Source: Marinigracilibium pacificum (GTDB taxonomy: Bacteria > Bacteroidota > Bacteroidia > Cytophagales > Cyclobacteriaceae). From it: a stretch of DNA of 64,000 nt. This document shows positions 16,757 to 25,604 of this stretch, in pieces; the stretch's first letter is position 1; the number at the start of each line of letters is the position of its first letter. Under the pieces are notes generated by a model. It searched no databases. It saw only the letters and a program-made list of their open reading frames with translations, and was not told the DNA's origin. The stretch spans positions 1-64,000 of the forward strand of contig NZ_JABBNU010000014.1 of NCBI RefSeq assembly GCF_012926615.1, written 5' to 3'. The translations under genes and the position numbers were made by a program.

Positions 16757-17554
16757 ATGGAAAATAACGAAAAAGGTATTTGCAGACTATCTATTATTCC
16801 TGTCAGATCTGAACCCCGGCATGCATCTGAAATGGTTACCCAACTTTTGTTTGGAGATCATTATGAAGTAATTAAAGAGGAAAAAGGCTGGAAGAAAATA
16901 AAGATTGCCTTTGATGATTATGAAGGGTGGATAGATGGTAACCAATTTCATGGTATCTCAAATGAATATTATGACCAGATAGCTTTTTCTGATTTTAAAG
17001 TGTCAACAGAGAAAGTCTCAACCATTTTATTTAATAAGCATTCACTGGATATCGTGATGGGAAGTGTCCTTCCTTTATCAACCAATGAGTTGTTTAAAAT
17101 GGAAGAACAGATTGCTTTTAATGGTGAATCGAAAAGTATGGCCACTAAAGGTACTGCCGAGGATATCAAAAATACAGCCCTGAAGCTTAATAACTCACCG
17201 TACCTATGGGGAGGTAAGAGCCCATTTGGGTATGACTGCAGCGGATTTGTTCAGATTGTATATAAGATAAATGGATATTTTTTACCTCGCGATGCATCAC
17301 AACAAGTTAATAGTGGTGTAGGAGTGAAAGATCACAATGAAGCTGAGCTGGGAGACCTTGCTTTTTTTGTTAATGATAAGGGAAAGGTAGACCACGTGGG
17401 TATTATTCTTGATGGAAATACAATAATTCATGCCTCCGGTAGGGTCAGGGTCGATGAACTGAATGAAAACGGAATTTTTAATAAAGAAAAAAATATTTAC
17501 ACTCATAAAAAACTTCATGCCATAAGACATGTTTTAAGAAAAAGAAAGGAGTAA
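16757..17554 (+). CDS. NlpC/P60 family peptidoglycan endopeptidase with SH3 domain
   Basis: A 265-residue cysteine peptidase of the C40 family that cleaves gamma-D-Glu to diamino acid bonds in peptidoglycan peptides. The N-terminal part (about 1-70) is a bacterial SH3 domain (VRSEPRHASEMVTQLLFGD, EGWIDG); a second SH3-like segment probably follows. The catalytic domain (about 135-262) shows the Cys in YDCSGFVQ, the first His in DHVGII, and the third residue His in IIHASGRVRV. No signal peptide was found, so it may act in the cytoplasm in muropeptide recycling, like the Bacteroides homologues of YkfC, rather than in the wall. It is followed after 2 nt by the HNH gene, suggesting an operon. Confidence 0.9.
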   Translation: MENNEKGICRLSIIPVRSEPRHASEMVTQLLFGDHYEVIKEEKGWKKIKIAFDDYEGWIDGNQFHGISNEYYDQIAFSDFKVSTEKVSTILFNKHSLDIVMGSVLPLSTNELFKMEEQIAFNGESKSMATKGTAEDIKNTALKLNNSPYLWGGKSPFGYDCSGFVQIVYKINGYFLPRDASQQVNSGVGVKDHNEAELGDLAFFVNDKGKVDHVGIILDGNTIIHASGRVRVDELNENGIFNKEKNIYTHKKLHAIRHVLRKRKE

Positions 17555-17556
17555 GG

Positions 17557-18063
17557 ATGAATCAAAAAGTCCTTTTATTAAATCAGGACTACAGTCCTTT
17601 AGCTGTTTGTACAGTTAATAAAGCATTTATTTTGCTATTTCTGGATAAGGCAGAAATGGTTAGAGAATTTGCAGGAGAAGCGTTACATTCTGTAACCAGG
17701 ACTTTTCCCAAACCTGCTGTTGTCAAACTTAAAAGGTATATCAACCTGCCTTACAAAAATGTAATGTTGTCCAGGAAAAACATTTTTAAACGCGACGATC
17801 ACAAATGTCAGTACTGTGGTAAGTCCTCAGATCTTACAGTCGACCACCTGGTTCCCAAAGCCAAAGGAGGGAAGACTACCTGGAGTAATTTGGTTACTGC
17901 ATGCAAAAGGTGCAATACCGTAAAAGGAAATAGTTCTCCCGAGGAGGTGGGTCTCGAATTAAGACGTCAACCATACAGACCTAATTACCTGCTTTTTCTA
18001 AGGGATTATGTCGGTGAACAAAATAAAGAATGGGAAGATTTCTTTCCCAAAGTCAGTGCCTAG
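17557..18063 (+). CDS. HNH endonuclease
   Basis: A 168-residue protein of the small bacterial HNH family common in Bacteroidota. An N-terminal segment (about 1-65) typical of this subfamily, starting KVLLLNQDYSPLAVC, is followed by the HNH zinc nuclease fold: CQYC (about 88-91), DHLVPKAKGGKTTWSNLVTAC and CKRCN. The first His, the Asn and the downstream position give the ββα-metal site. Family members are often encoded as single house genes without restriction partners, and none is seen here. The start has a GGAG-like sequence 5 nt upstream. Its stop TAG overlaps the stop of the convergent PBP4 gene in the tetranucleotide CTAG. Confidence 0.9.
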   Translation: MNQKVLLLNQDYSPLAVCTVNKAFILLFLDKAEMVREFAGEALHSVTRTFPKPAVVKLKRYINLPYKNVMLSRKNIFKRDDHKCQYCGKSSDLTVDHLVPKAKGGKTTWSNLVTACKRCNTVKGNSSPEEVGLELRRQPYRPNYLLFLRDYVGEQNKEWEDFFPKVSA

Positions 18064-19379
18064 TAATTTTCGTGTATAACCTTGAAGATGGTTTCCATCT
18101 TACCTTTTACAATGCTGGTTTTTTCAGTATAATGATTGTTCATGAAACTAAAAATCAGCGTTTTACCACTTTTGGTTTTTATATATCCGCTCATGTTGAA
18201 GTTATTATTCAAACTACCGGTTTTTCCCCATAAATAAGGATTGTCAGCAGTATCCTTGAGGAAATATTTTAATGTTCCGGTTTGTCCTGCTACTGGAAAA
18301 TAAGACATAAGCTCTTCTTTATCTTCAAACTCATCATAAAGCAGGTCAAGAATAGTAACGAAATGTATCGGTGAGAACAAATTATATCTTGATAGTCCGC
18401 TTCCATCTCTCCATATCGGGGCTTTTTCCCATTTTTCTGCAAGTGTATCCTGCATCTTTTTGATAATTAGTTCTGTGGAAAGGCTATCTGTATAAAATGA
18501 GGAGGCATTGATTAAAAGCTGCTCGGCAATGAAATTATCACTTTCAATCATCATTTTTTTCAATACTGTATCCTTTCTTCCCCCTCGCATTACCAATTCA
18601 TCCTTATGGTGACTTCTGAACTCCTCTGGCATTCTTCGTATGAAAACCGGCTTTTGAAGTGTGTCTTCTAAAATACAGGTTAACACCTGGTCATCATAAT
18701 CTAGTGGTACATTCACCGGATCGTCATTGTAGAACATTGAAGGAAAAATCGTAAATGTATTATCAGTGATATTTCGACTTACCCGATAAATACCTCTGCC
18801 TCCGTTTTTACTAACCATGGTTGAAGGTAAAAAGTAATCGGGGTAAACGTTAAAAGTGCTGTCTTTACGATTGAAATCCACTCTTAATGCATTTCCACAA
18901 ACCGGGAAACTTGCTCTTTCATTACTAAAGAAGTAGGTGTAGTCATCCCATGCCCACCCCGGACCGTAATGATCTTCTTCGTAGTTTCCGGTAAGAAATA
19001 CAATTGTTTTTTCAGTATGCTTAAGATATTCGAGTAAAGGCTGTTCTTCAAAATCAGGATGTAGAAATGTCGGATCACCAGTTCCCATGATATAAACAGT
19101 ATCACCTCTATAGAAATAATGACAGGATGATAAATACTCGGGAATTAACTTTAGAGCGGTATAAAAAGTGAAAATTTTAACATTCGAAGCCGGATTAAAG
19201 AACTTTTTCTCATTAATGCTGGCAATGGTATCGCCTGTTTCCGGATCATAAAGCATAAATCCGGTAAAGTTCTCTTTAAAAAGCTTTACTGTGTCAAATG
19301 CATATTCGACTTTATTCTGCCCTTGAGTTTTAAAAATTCCTGTGGTAATTATCAGGATGATGATACAGTATCTGATCAT
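18060..19379 (-). CDS. dacB: D-alanyl-D-alanine carboxypeptidase/endopeptidase (PBP4, S13)
   Basis: A 439-residue low-molecular-weight penicillin-binding protein of family S13, active in the periplasm on peptidoglycan cross-links. The signal peptide covers residues 1-20 (ending KTQGQ). The active-site triad of motifs is visible: SxxK as SNVK (Ser65, Lys68), SxN as SDN (in MIESDNFIAEQLL), and KTG (LWGKTGSLNN). Length is close to other Bacteroidota S13 proteins but shorter than E. coli DacB (477), with a smaller inserted domain. The gene ends by sharing four bases with the HNH gene. It lies 19 nt downstream of kdsB on the same strand, within an envelope operon (nfeD-kdsB-dacB). Confidence 0.9.
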   Translation of the reverse strand: MIRYCIIILIITTGIFKTQGQNKVEYAFDTVKLFKENFTGFMLYDPETGDTIASINEKKFFNPASNVKIFTFYTALKLIPEYLSSCHYFYRGDTVYIMGTGDPTFLHPDFEEQPLLEYLKHTEKTIVFLTGNYEEDHYGPGWAWDDYTYFFSNERASFPVCGNALRVDFNRKDSTFNVYPDYFLPSTMVSKNGGRGIYRVSRNITDNTFTIFPSMFYNDDPVNVPLDYDDQVLTCILEDTLQKPVFIRRMPEEFRSHHKDELVMRGGRKDTVLKKMMIESDNFIAEQLLINASSFYTDSLSTELIIKKMQDTLAEKWEKAPIWRDGSGLSRYNLFSPIHFVTILDLLYDEFEDKEELMSYFPVAGQTGTLKYFLKDTADNPYLWGKTGSLNNNFNMSGYIKTKSGKTLIFSFMNNHYTEKTSIVKGKMETIFKVIHENY

Positions 19380-19398
19380 AAAAGTTGGGTCTGTTGTT

Positions 19399-20139
19399 TT
19401 ATAAATTTAATTTCTTCTTCACTAATTCAAGGTCTTCAGGGGTATCAATACCAATTGATTCAATGTCTGTCTCGACCATTTTTATTGAATACCCTTTCTC
19501 AAGCCATCTTAGTTGTTCTAACGATTCAGCCTTTTCAAGTTTACCTTCAGGAAGTGCAGCTAGTTTTGATAAAATATCTGTTCGGTAAGCATAGATTCCA
19601 AGGTGCTTGAAATAGCTGAAATTCTCCAGCCAGTTTTCTTTTTCAGCATTTCTCTGATAAGGAATGGTTTGCCTCGAAAAATATAGTGCATTGCCGGGCT
19701 CAGAAACAACTACTTTTACAACGTTAGGATTGAACAAATCTTTTTCATCAGATATTTTTTTCATCATGGAGCCTATTTCAACTTCCGGAGTCAACACCTG
19801 ACAAAGACTATTAATTTGTTCGGGTTTCAAGAATGGTTCATCACCTTGAATATTGATTGCGAAATCAAATCGTTCTTCAATACCAGAGATTGCTTCGTTG
19901 CATCGGTCTGTTCCACTTGGATGGTCATCACGAGTCATAACTGCTGTGCCACCATTTTCATAAACATGATCGAATATTCTTTGATCATCCGTAGCAACAA
20001 TTACTTTTGAAATAGCTGCCACTTTAGATGCCTGATCAAACACACGCATTACCATAGACCTGCCTCCAATATCAACCAAAGGTTTCCCGGGAAATCTTGT
20101 CGAAGAATATCTCGCAGGTATAATTCCTATAATTTTCAT
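19399..20139 (-). CDS. kdsB: 3-deoxy-manno-octulosonate cytidylyltransferase
   Basis: A 246-residue cytoplasmic enzyme that activates Kdo with CTP to give CMP-Kdo for lipopolysaccharide inner core. The N-terminal nucleotide-binding motif IGIIPARYSSTRFPGKPL (about 4-21) is the family signature. DDQRIFDH, MTRDDHPSGTDR, INIQGDEPF (metal-binding Asp) and LGIYAYR follow in order. Length is normal for KdsB (about 248). The start is 1 nt after the nfeD stop, showing translational linkage; dacB follows. It implies the organism makes Kdo-containing LPS or lipooligosaccharide. Confidence 0.95.
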   Translation of the reverse strand: MKIIGIIPARYSSTRFPGKPLVDIGGRSMVMRVFDQASKVAAISKVIVATDDQRIFDHVYENGGTAVMTRDDHPSGTDRCNEAISGIEERFDFAINIQGDEPFLKPEQINSLCQVLTPEVEIGSMMKKISDEKDLFNPNVVKVVVSEPGNALYFSRQTIPYQRNAEKENWLENFSYFKHLGIYAYRTDILSKLAALPEGKLEKAESLEQLRWLEKGYSIKMVETDIESIGIDTPEDLELVKKKLNL

Positions 20140-20140
20140 T

Positions 20141-21481
20141 TTATGCCTCGGCTTTTACTAATAAACTGCTTCCCTCATCGCGAATTACGACAATTCTCTG
20201 ACCTTTTGAAATAAATTCACCTCTTGTATAGGCATCATAGTAATCTTCACCGATTGATACTTTACCACTTGGTCTTAATACGGTGTATGCAATACCATTT
20301 TTACCGGTTAGATCTGCCTCATTTTTGACTTTTGATGTATAGCCCAAATCTTTGGTTTCCCGGTAGGCAAGTGAAATTTTATTAAATAATGGAGTTTTAT
20401 ACAGGGTGAATCCACCAACGATCATCAATATTCCTGAAAGTAATGATGATGTTACTACAATTCCCATGGCTCTGACAATGCTCTCAATATTTACAAATTC
20501 AAAATTGAAAGTGTCGTTATCTAGCATGACCAATGTAAGGCTGGTGAATATCAGAATTAGACCACTAACTCCTGCAACACCAAACCCCGGGATCACAAAT
20601 ATTTCCAGAGCAAGCAAAATGATACCTATTCCGAATAGAAGAATCTCCCAGTTTTCTGCCAGTCCATTAAGGTAGTATGGAATGAAATATAATACAGCAG
20701 CAAGTATAGAAGCGGCAATTGGAAAGCCTACTCCGGGTGTTTGAAGCTCATAATATATACCACCGATCATTATTAAAATTAAAAACCCTGATACAACCGG
20801 GTTTAGGACCCATGATATTACCTTTTCACTCCATCCCAATGAGAATTTATCAACTGAAGCGCCTGCAAGCCCTGTTCTTTCAAGAATATCTTCATAACTG
20901 GTAACTTCTGCCTCGCAATAATTATATTTTAATGCTTCCTTTGTTGAAAATGTGATCACTTTACCTGCTGTGGTTATACTATCTATTTCTATTGATTCAT
21001 CTACCATTCCTTCAGCAATAATAGGATCACGCCCCCTTTCTTCTGCCGTTGATCTCATGATTTTGCGCATATAGCTCTGGTATTTATCAGGAGCAGCTTC
21101 ACCAGTCTGTACAACTACGGTAGCTGCCCCCATAGCCGATCCTGGAGCCATGTAGATACTGTCACAAGCAATACTTATCAAGGCCCCTGCCGAGGCAGCA
21201 TCGGTATTAATAAAGGCATAAACCGGAATATCAGACTTTAATATTCTTTCTCTGATATCATTGGCGTCCGTTACCAGACCACCATAAGTATCAAGTTCGA
21301 GAATAATAGCTGAGTAATTTCCCTCTACAGCTTTTTCCATTCCCAGCTTGGTGTATCTGTTAGTTCTTGGGTCGATTTCCGAATCCACGGTCAAGACAAT
21401 CACTTTACTGCTATCCTGAGCGATGGCAGCGAAAAAAGTGAAAAAAAATAAAATGTTAAAAAGTTTCAGTTTCTGAACCAC
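20141..21481 (-). CDS. NfeD-type membrane-bound ClpP-class serine protease
   Basis: A 446-residue long-form NfeD protein. The signal/anchor covers residues 1-21. The ClpP/SppA-like protease domain (about 25-210) shows the nucleophile context ASAGALISIACDSIYMAPGSAMGAA and a Lys partner in the KYQSYMRKIMRS segment. Four or five membrane helices (about 225-375) follow, then a C-terminal OB-fold (about 380-446, GKNGIAYTVLRPSGKVSIG). In archaea the long NfeD cleaves stomatin; a stomatin gene is not adjacent here. The start is GTG at 21481, 38 nt from the divergent DUF4905-like gene. It heads the nfeD-kdsB-dacB operon. Confidence 0.88.
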   Translation of the reverse strand: MVQKLKLFNILFFFTFFAAIAQDSSKVIVLTVDSEIDPRTNRYTKLGMEKAVEGNYSAIILELDTYGGLVTDANDIRERILKSDIPVYAFINTDAASAGALISIACDSIYMAPGSAMGAATVVVQTGEAAPDKYQSYMRKIMRSTAEERGRDPIIAEGMVDESIEIDSITTAGKVITFSTKEALKYNYCEAEVTSYEDILERTGLAGASVDKFSLGWSEKVISWVLNPVVSGFLILIMIGGIYYELQTPGVGFPIAASILAAVLYFIPYYLNGLAENWEILLFGIGIILLALEIFVIPGFGVAGVSGLILIFTSLTLVMLDNDTFNFEFVNIESIVRAMGIVVTSSLLSGILMIVGGFTLYKTPLFNKISLAYRETKDLGYTSKVKNEADLTGKNGIAYTVLRPSGKVSIGEDYYDAYTRGEFISKGQRIVVIRDEGSSLLVKAEA

Positions 21482-21519
21482 TGTCGATTGTTTAATTTTA
21501 AGTTGAAATACTAAAATAC

Positions 21520-22302
21520 GTGAAAGAAGTACTTAATTCCACTTTTTCATATACTTTTAAATACCCTGTCTGGCAAACTGTAATAGGATTTCCAACTAAT
21601 ATTCTCGGTATTGAGGTGAGAGGAGAAGGATTCGACGAAGTTTCCTACTATTTATTCGACACAGATCTAAATGAACTGAGTCCGCTAACTTTGAATCTTG
21701 ATGATCCTTGGTGGAGCAGATTAGCCGCTATTAGTAATGGAAACATAGTTTTACAGGAGTATTCAGGAGAAGGTAACCCTGAAGTGAAGCGAGTTGAAAT
21801 CTTCAATTCGGGAAAAAAAGTTGCAGAAAATAATGAGGTCCAGTTTGATTATATTGATCTGACTAATGGATCACTGGTTTTTAATTCCAGAAATGATGAT
21901 AAGAACCAGTTTATTTTTGATCATCATGAAAATAAGTTTATTCCTGGTGATGATGATTATAACCAAAAACAAGCTGAAGGATTAATTTTTCCTGTTCAAT
22001 ATCCTGAAGGAACAGAATATTTTAATGATATAAATGAATTTTTGAGTCTAAAAAGTATTAAACCCTGTGTCGGAGCCGTTGAATATCTGGAGACAGAAAG
22101 ATTTATTTTAATTTCAGGATATGAGAGAATAGATAAGTTCTTTAAGCATAAACTTTATATCTTTGACGAAGAGGGAAGTTTATTAAAAGAGATTTTATTA
22201 GAAAAAGCCGGCAAGGGATTAAGTAAAGATCCTTACTTCATCTTTAACGGCAAGCTTTTTGTGATAGAGGATAAAAATACTATTTCAATTTATGCAGTCT
22301 AG
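21520..22302 (+). CDS. DUF4905-like hypothetical protein
   Basis: A 260-residue soluble protein, mostly beta-prone, with many aromatic residues (YPVWQTVIGF, DPWWSRLA). It resembles the DUF4905 family of Cytophagales, in which no activity is known; the assignment is from pattern memory. The fold may be a small beta-propeller. No signal peptide. The start is GTG at 21520, since an in-frame TAA lies seven codons upstream and no ATG occurs near the conserved N-terminus. Its 3' end overlaps the next gene (LysM-DPBB) by 11 bp, so the two are translationally coupled. Confidence 0.65.
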   Translation: MKEVLNSTFSYTFKYPVWQTVIGFPTNILGIEVRGEGFDEVSYYLFDTDLNELSPLTLNLDDPWWSRLAAISNGNIVLQEYSGEGNPEVKRVEIFNSGKKVAENNEVQFDYIDLTNGSLVFNSRNDDKNQFIFDHHENKFIPGDDDYNQKQAEGLIFPVQYPEGTEYFNDINEFLSLKSIKPCVGAVEYLETERFILISGYERIDKFFKHKLYIFDEEGSLLKEILLEKAGKGLSKDPYFIFNGKLFVIEDKNTISIYAV

Positions 22303-23332
22303 ATTTTTATTATTTGTATGTAGTGCGTTTCTTTTTTTATCTGCGTTTGTTACGAACGCTCAGCAAACAAGAGAAGTAGATGGAAAGAAGTTTTGGGTTC
22401 ACATTGTTGAAGCCGGACAAACTGCTTTTTCTATTTCTAAAACGTACGATGTTCCAATTAGCGATATTGAAAAATACAACCCTGACTTTAGTAAGGTGAT
22501 TAAAGTTGGTCAGGAAGTATTAATTCCCAAGGGTAATCAGGTAGTGAGTAATTCACAGTCTACAAATAGAAAAATTCATACTGTTAAGAAAGGAGAGACC
22601 CTGTTTTCGATTTCAAGACAGTATGACATAACTGTAAATGAAATTAAAACCTGGAACGGACTAAATGAAAACGCAATTGATCTTGGTCAAAAGCTTTTTG
22701 TGTCTCCAAATGGAAGGTCTCAGGCTACAAATGCAAATTCAGAAGAAAACACCACTCCTAAAGCAGCAATTAAAGGTACTCATGAAGTAGTTGCAGGGGA
22801 AACACTATACCGAATTAGTAAGCAGTATGGTGTAGAGGTTGATGATCTTGTTAAATGGAATAATTTGACAGATAATGCAGTTTCGATAGGACAGGTTTTA
22901 GTGGTGACATCTCCTGATGGTTCCAAGCCAGTAAAGCAAACTCAGGAATCGAACACTCAAACTACAAATAATAATACTGCAACGGCAAGTACTAAAACAG
23001 AACCTCAGACTGAAAGAGAAGTCTTTACTGTACCTGCAATAGATGTTCAAAATCCGGAAATCAAAAAAGTAGTTGAAAAAGGTGTTGCCGAAGTGATTGA
23101 AGGAACTGATAAGAATGAGAAATATCTTGGTTTGCACAAAACTGCTCCGGTAGGTACTTTGTTAGAGGTTATTAATGAAGAAAACAAGCGAAGAGTATTT
23201 GTGAGGGTTATTGGAAAGCTTCCGGAAAATACAAACGTCGATGTGATTCTACGAATGTCCGAGAGAGCATACCAACGTCTGGGCGCATCAAATAAAAAAA
23301 TCAGAGTGCAGATTTCTTACTTTCCATACTAA
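22292..23332 (+). CDS. Secreted LysM x3 protein with C-terminal RlpA-like DPBB domain
   Basis: A 346-residue exported protein. The signal peptide covers residues 1-23 (ending TNAQQ). Three LysM peptidoglycan-binding domains follow (about 32-76, 94-138, 163-207), each with the GxTxxxISxxY... and VGQ.L pattern. A Thr/Asn/Gln-rich linker (about 210-245) leads to a double-psi beta-barrel resembling RlpA (about 255-346), with LHKTAPVGTLLEVINEENKRRVFVRV. RlpA lytic transglycosylases have a GExFD motif before the His and IDLS after it. Here the first is missing and the second reads ILRMS, so lytic activity is doubtful and a structural wall-binding role is more likely. It overlaps the preceding gene by 11 bp and is followed after 2 nt by the TIGR02757 gene. 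Confidence 0.88.
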   Translation: MQSRFLLFVCSAFLFLSAFVTNAQQTREVDGKKFWVHIVEAGQTAFSISKTYDVPISDIEKYNPDFSKVIKVGQEVLIPKGNQVVSNSQSTNRKIHTVKKGETLFSISRQYDITVNEIKTWNGLNENAIDLGQKLFVSPNGRSQATNANSEENTTPKAAIKGTHEVVAGETLYRISKQYGVEVDDLVKWNNLTDNAVSIGQVLVVTSPDGSKPVKQTQESNTQTTNNNTATASTKTEPQTEREVFTVPAIDVQNPEIKKVVEKGVAEVIEGTDKNEKYLGLHKTAPVGTLLEVINEENKRRVFVRVIGKLPENTNVDVILRMSERAYQRLGASNKKIRVQISYFPY

Positions 23333-23334
23333 TA

Positions 23335-24114
23335 ATGGAATTTTCTATTGATGATGTGAAGGATCATCTGGATGCAGCATTTGAAAAATATGCACGTCCG
23401 GAGTTTATTGATTCTGATCCTATTCAGATACCTCATTTATTCTCAAAGAGGCAAGACATTGAAATTGCCGGGCTTTTTGCTTCTACACTTGCCTGGGGGC
23501 AGAGAAAAACCATCATTAACAAGTGTACTGAACTGTTGGGGTTGATGGATAATGCCCCTTATGATTTTGTGGTTAACCATAGCAAAGATGAATTGAATAG
23601 ATTATCATCTTTTAAACACCGCACCTTCAATAATATTGACTTATTGTATTTTGTTAGATTTCTAAAGGAATGGTATTCGACTAATGACTCACTTGAATCT
23701 CTTTTTTACTTTCCTGCAGATCAAAATAACGAACCAGTTAGGCAAGGGTTAATCAATTATCATAAAACATTCTTTTCACTTCCTGAAGCTCCTGAAAGAA
23801 CAAAGAAGCATGTTAGCACACCTGAAAGGAAAAGTGCTTGCAAACGTCTTAATATGTATTTACGGTGGATGGTAAGACCAGATAAGGAAGGGATTGATTT
23901 TGGAATATGGACAAAAATCAATACTGCCGATCTAATATGTCCACTTGATGTTCATGTGGAGAGGATAGCCAAAGGTATGAACCTGCTTACCAGAAAACAA
24001 TCAGATTGGTTAGCTGCGAGTGAGTTAACAGAGAATTTAAAAAAGATAAATCCGGAAGATCCGGTAAAATACGACCTTGCCCTTTTTGGTTTGGGGGTAA
24101 TGGAAGGCATTTAA
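23335..24114 (+). CDS. TIGR02757 family (DUF2400) protein
   Basis: A 259-residue protein of the TIGR02757/DUF2400 family, widespread in Bacteroidota and some other phyla, with no proven function. The pattern LFASTLAWGQRKTIINKC (about 42-59), FKHRTFNN, LNMYLRWMVRP and CPLDVHVERIAKGMNLL is characteristic. The helical arrangement and the LxxPLDVHV-like segment resemble the helix-hairpin-helix DNA glycosylase fold, so a role in DNA repair has been guessed for the family. The stop TAA overlaps the stop of convergent pyrE in the tetranucleotide TTAA (24111-24114). It is likely in an operon with the LysM-DPBB gene. Confidence 0.88.
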   Translation: MEFSIDDVKDHLDAAFEKYARPEFIDSDPIQIPHLFSKRQDIEIAGLFASTLAWGQRKTIINKCTELLGLMDNAPYDFVVNHSKDELNRLSSFKHRTFNNIDLLYFVRFLKEWYSTNDSLESLFYFPADQNNEPVRQGLINYHKTFFSLPEAPERTKKHVSTPERKSACKRLNMYLRWMVRPDKEGIDFGIWTKINTADLICPLDVHVERIAKGMNLLTRKQSDWLAASELTENLKKINPEDPVKYDLALFGLGVMEGI

Positions 24115-24761
24115 GCCTTCCAGTTTTCAGGGTCTGTTCTCCAGGATTTTAATGATATTAATTCATTTTCTTTTACAAGTCCACGGTTTAATGCTTCATT
24201 AAGCATTGCTGAGTAGTCACTAAGTGAAACTAGTTTAATTCCCGCTTCTTTAAAGTTATTTTCTGCGATTTCAAAGCCATAAGTGAAAATCGATACCATT
24301 CCTAAAATTTCTGCTCCAGCTTCTTTCAATGCTTCGGCAGCTTTTAGTGAGCTTCCGCCAGTAGATACCAGATCTTCAACTAAAACCACTTTTTGTTTTT
24401 TATCAACTTTTCCTTCGATCATGTTTTTCATACCATGGCCTTTAGGTTTTGACCTGATATATAAAAATGGTAGATCAAGGATGTCTGCCACCAAAGCACC
24501 CTGAGGAATTCCTGCTGTAGCAACCCCTGCAATAGCTTCAACTTCCGGAAAGTTATTCCTGATAGTTTCAACTAAAGCATTTTTTAGGTAAGTACGGGTG
24601 TTTGGATATGATAAAGTAATACGATTATCACAATAAATGGGTGAGTTCCATCCAGAAGCCCAAACAAAAGGCTTTGAAGGTGAAATTTTCACAGCGCTTA
24701 CTTCGATAAGTTCTGAGGCTGTTTTTTTTGCTGTATCCTGATTAACACTTACATAATTCAT
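24111..24761 (-). CDS. pyrE: Orotate phosphoribosyltransferase
   Basis: A 216-residue enzyme of pyrimidine synthesis, transferring phosphoribosyl from PRPP to orotate to make OMP. The N-terminal part KISPSKPFVWASGWNSPIYCDNR and the PRPP-binding loop VVLVEDLVSTGGSSLKAAEAL (about 120-140) are characteristic. The IRSKPKGHGMKN flexible catalytic loop is also present. A longer frame starts at TTG 24788, but the ATG at 24761 gives the normal length and is preferred. Convergent with the TIGR02757 gene, sharing four bases at the stop codons. Confidence 0.95.
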   Translation of the reverse strand: MNYVSVNQDTAKKTASELIEVSAVKISPSKPFVWASGWNSPIYCDNRITLSYPNTRTYLKNALVETIRNNFPEVEAIAGVATAGIPQGALVADILDLPFLYIRSKPKGHGMKNMIEGKVDKKQKVVLVEDLVSTGGSSLKAAEALKEAGAEILGMVSIFTYGFEIAENNFKEAGIKLVSLSDYSAMLNEALNRGLVKENELISLKSWRTDPENWKA

Positions 24762-24836
24762 ATTGCGAAAATAATCAAAATCATTCAAGCAGTTTTAATT
24801 TTTATATTTGTTTTAAGTATCGTATTCTTGCTACAG

Positions 24837-24858
24837 GTAAGATACTTGATTATCTTAC
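24837..24858 (+). promoter_or_regulatory. Hairpin in leader of the Nudix gene
   Basis: A perfect 8-bp inverted repeat (GTAAGATA, 24837-24844, with 24851-24858) around a 6-nt loop, extended by CAG/CTG outside one bulged G. It lies 45 nt upstream of the Nudix start. A -7-like word TATATTTG (24803-24810) precedes it. The order -7 word, then palindrome fits an operator or leader hairpin. Role not shown. Confidence 0.35.
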
Positions 24859-24902
24859 TGAAATCATTACTTGATATTGTGTAGAATTTCATCTGTTAAT
24901 TA

Positions 24903-25592
24903 ATGAAAGTTTTTATTAACGATAATCCTGTTTATTTCAGAGGATTGGAATCAGATGATCATCATGTGTATGATCACGTTGTGGACGGAGCAGAATTTGA
25001 CCTGGCACATGCTAATCTAGTTGATAATTTGCTTATTAGAGCAGCGCAAAAGGAACATATCGATCAAGTGATTGATATATTGTCAGGCAAGAAAGCCAAA
25101 AGATTGAACTCAATAACATTTTTATTCGATGATAAGGATGCCGCTATAGATTACTTTAAGAGTAAATTCAAGATCATTAAAGCTGCAGGAGGAATTGTTA
25201 GAAAGGATAAAAAAACTTTGGCAATCTATAGATTAGGCAAGTGGGATTTTCCTAAAGGTAAACTTGAGAAAAAGGAAACCCCAGAATTAGGTGCGGTAAG
25301 AGAAGTTGAGGAAGAATGTGCTATAAAAGTCAGGCTTAAAGATAAAGTGGTGAAAACATGGCATACCTATGTGTTGAATGGTAAGCGAATCCTGAAAAGA
25401 ACAGACTGGTATTTGATGGATTGCCTTGATGATTCAAATATGACACCTCAATTGGAAGAAAAAATCACAGATATAAAGTGGCTTACCAAAAAGGAAATGG
25501 ATAAAGCACTGTTTTCTAGCTATAGATCAATACGATATATCTATCAGAAGTATCTGAGAGTATTAGAAGAACAACAAGTTAAAATAGAATAA
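24903..25592 (+). CDS. Nudix hydrolase
   Basis: A 229-residue protein with a Nudix domain in the C-terminal part (about 95-220). The Nudix box begins with GKLEKKETPELGAVREVEEE and is followed by CAI: the catalytic Glu residues of REVEEE are intact, while the usual Gly near its end is replaced by Ala. The N-terminal 90 residues (KVFINDNPVYFRG, then a helix-rich part) are a separate small domain of unknown role seen in Bacteroidota homologues. The preceding AAGGIVRKDKKTLAIYRLGKWDFPKG resembles Ap4A/dinucleoside polyphosphate or phosphohydrolase members. The substrate cannot be told from sequence. The start ATG at 24903 follows a hairpin-containing leader. Confidence 0.85.
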   Translation: MKVFINDNPVYFRGLESDDHHVYDHVVDGAEFDLAHANLVDNLLIRAAQKEHIDQVIDILSGKKAKRLNSITFLFDDKDAAIDYFKSKFKIIKAAGGIVRKDKKTLAIYRLGKWDFPKGKLEKKETPELGAVREVEEECAIKVRLKDKVVKTWHTYVLNGKRILKRTDWYLMDCLDDSNMTPQLEEKITDIKWLTKKEMDKALFSSYRSIRYIYQKYLRVLEEQQVKIE

Positions 25593-25604
25593 TATTTCTA
25601 AGAA

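Noticed and set aside
24762-24788. Nine-codon longer pyrE starting at TTG
   Set aside because: The ATG at 24761 gives the standard length; the extra residues are not typical of the family.
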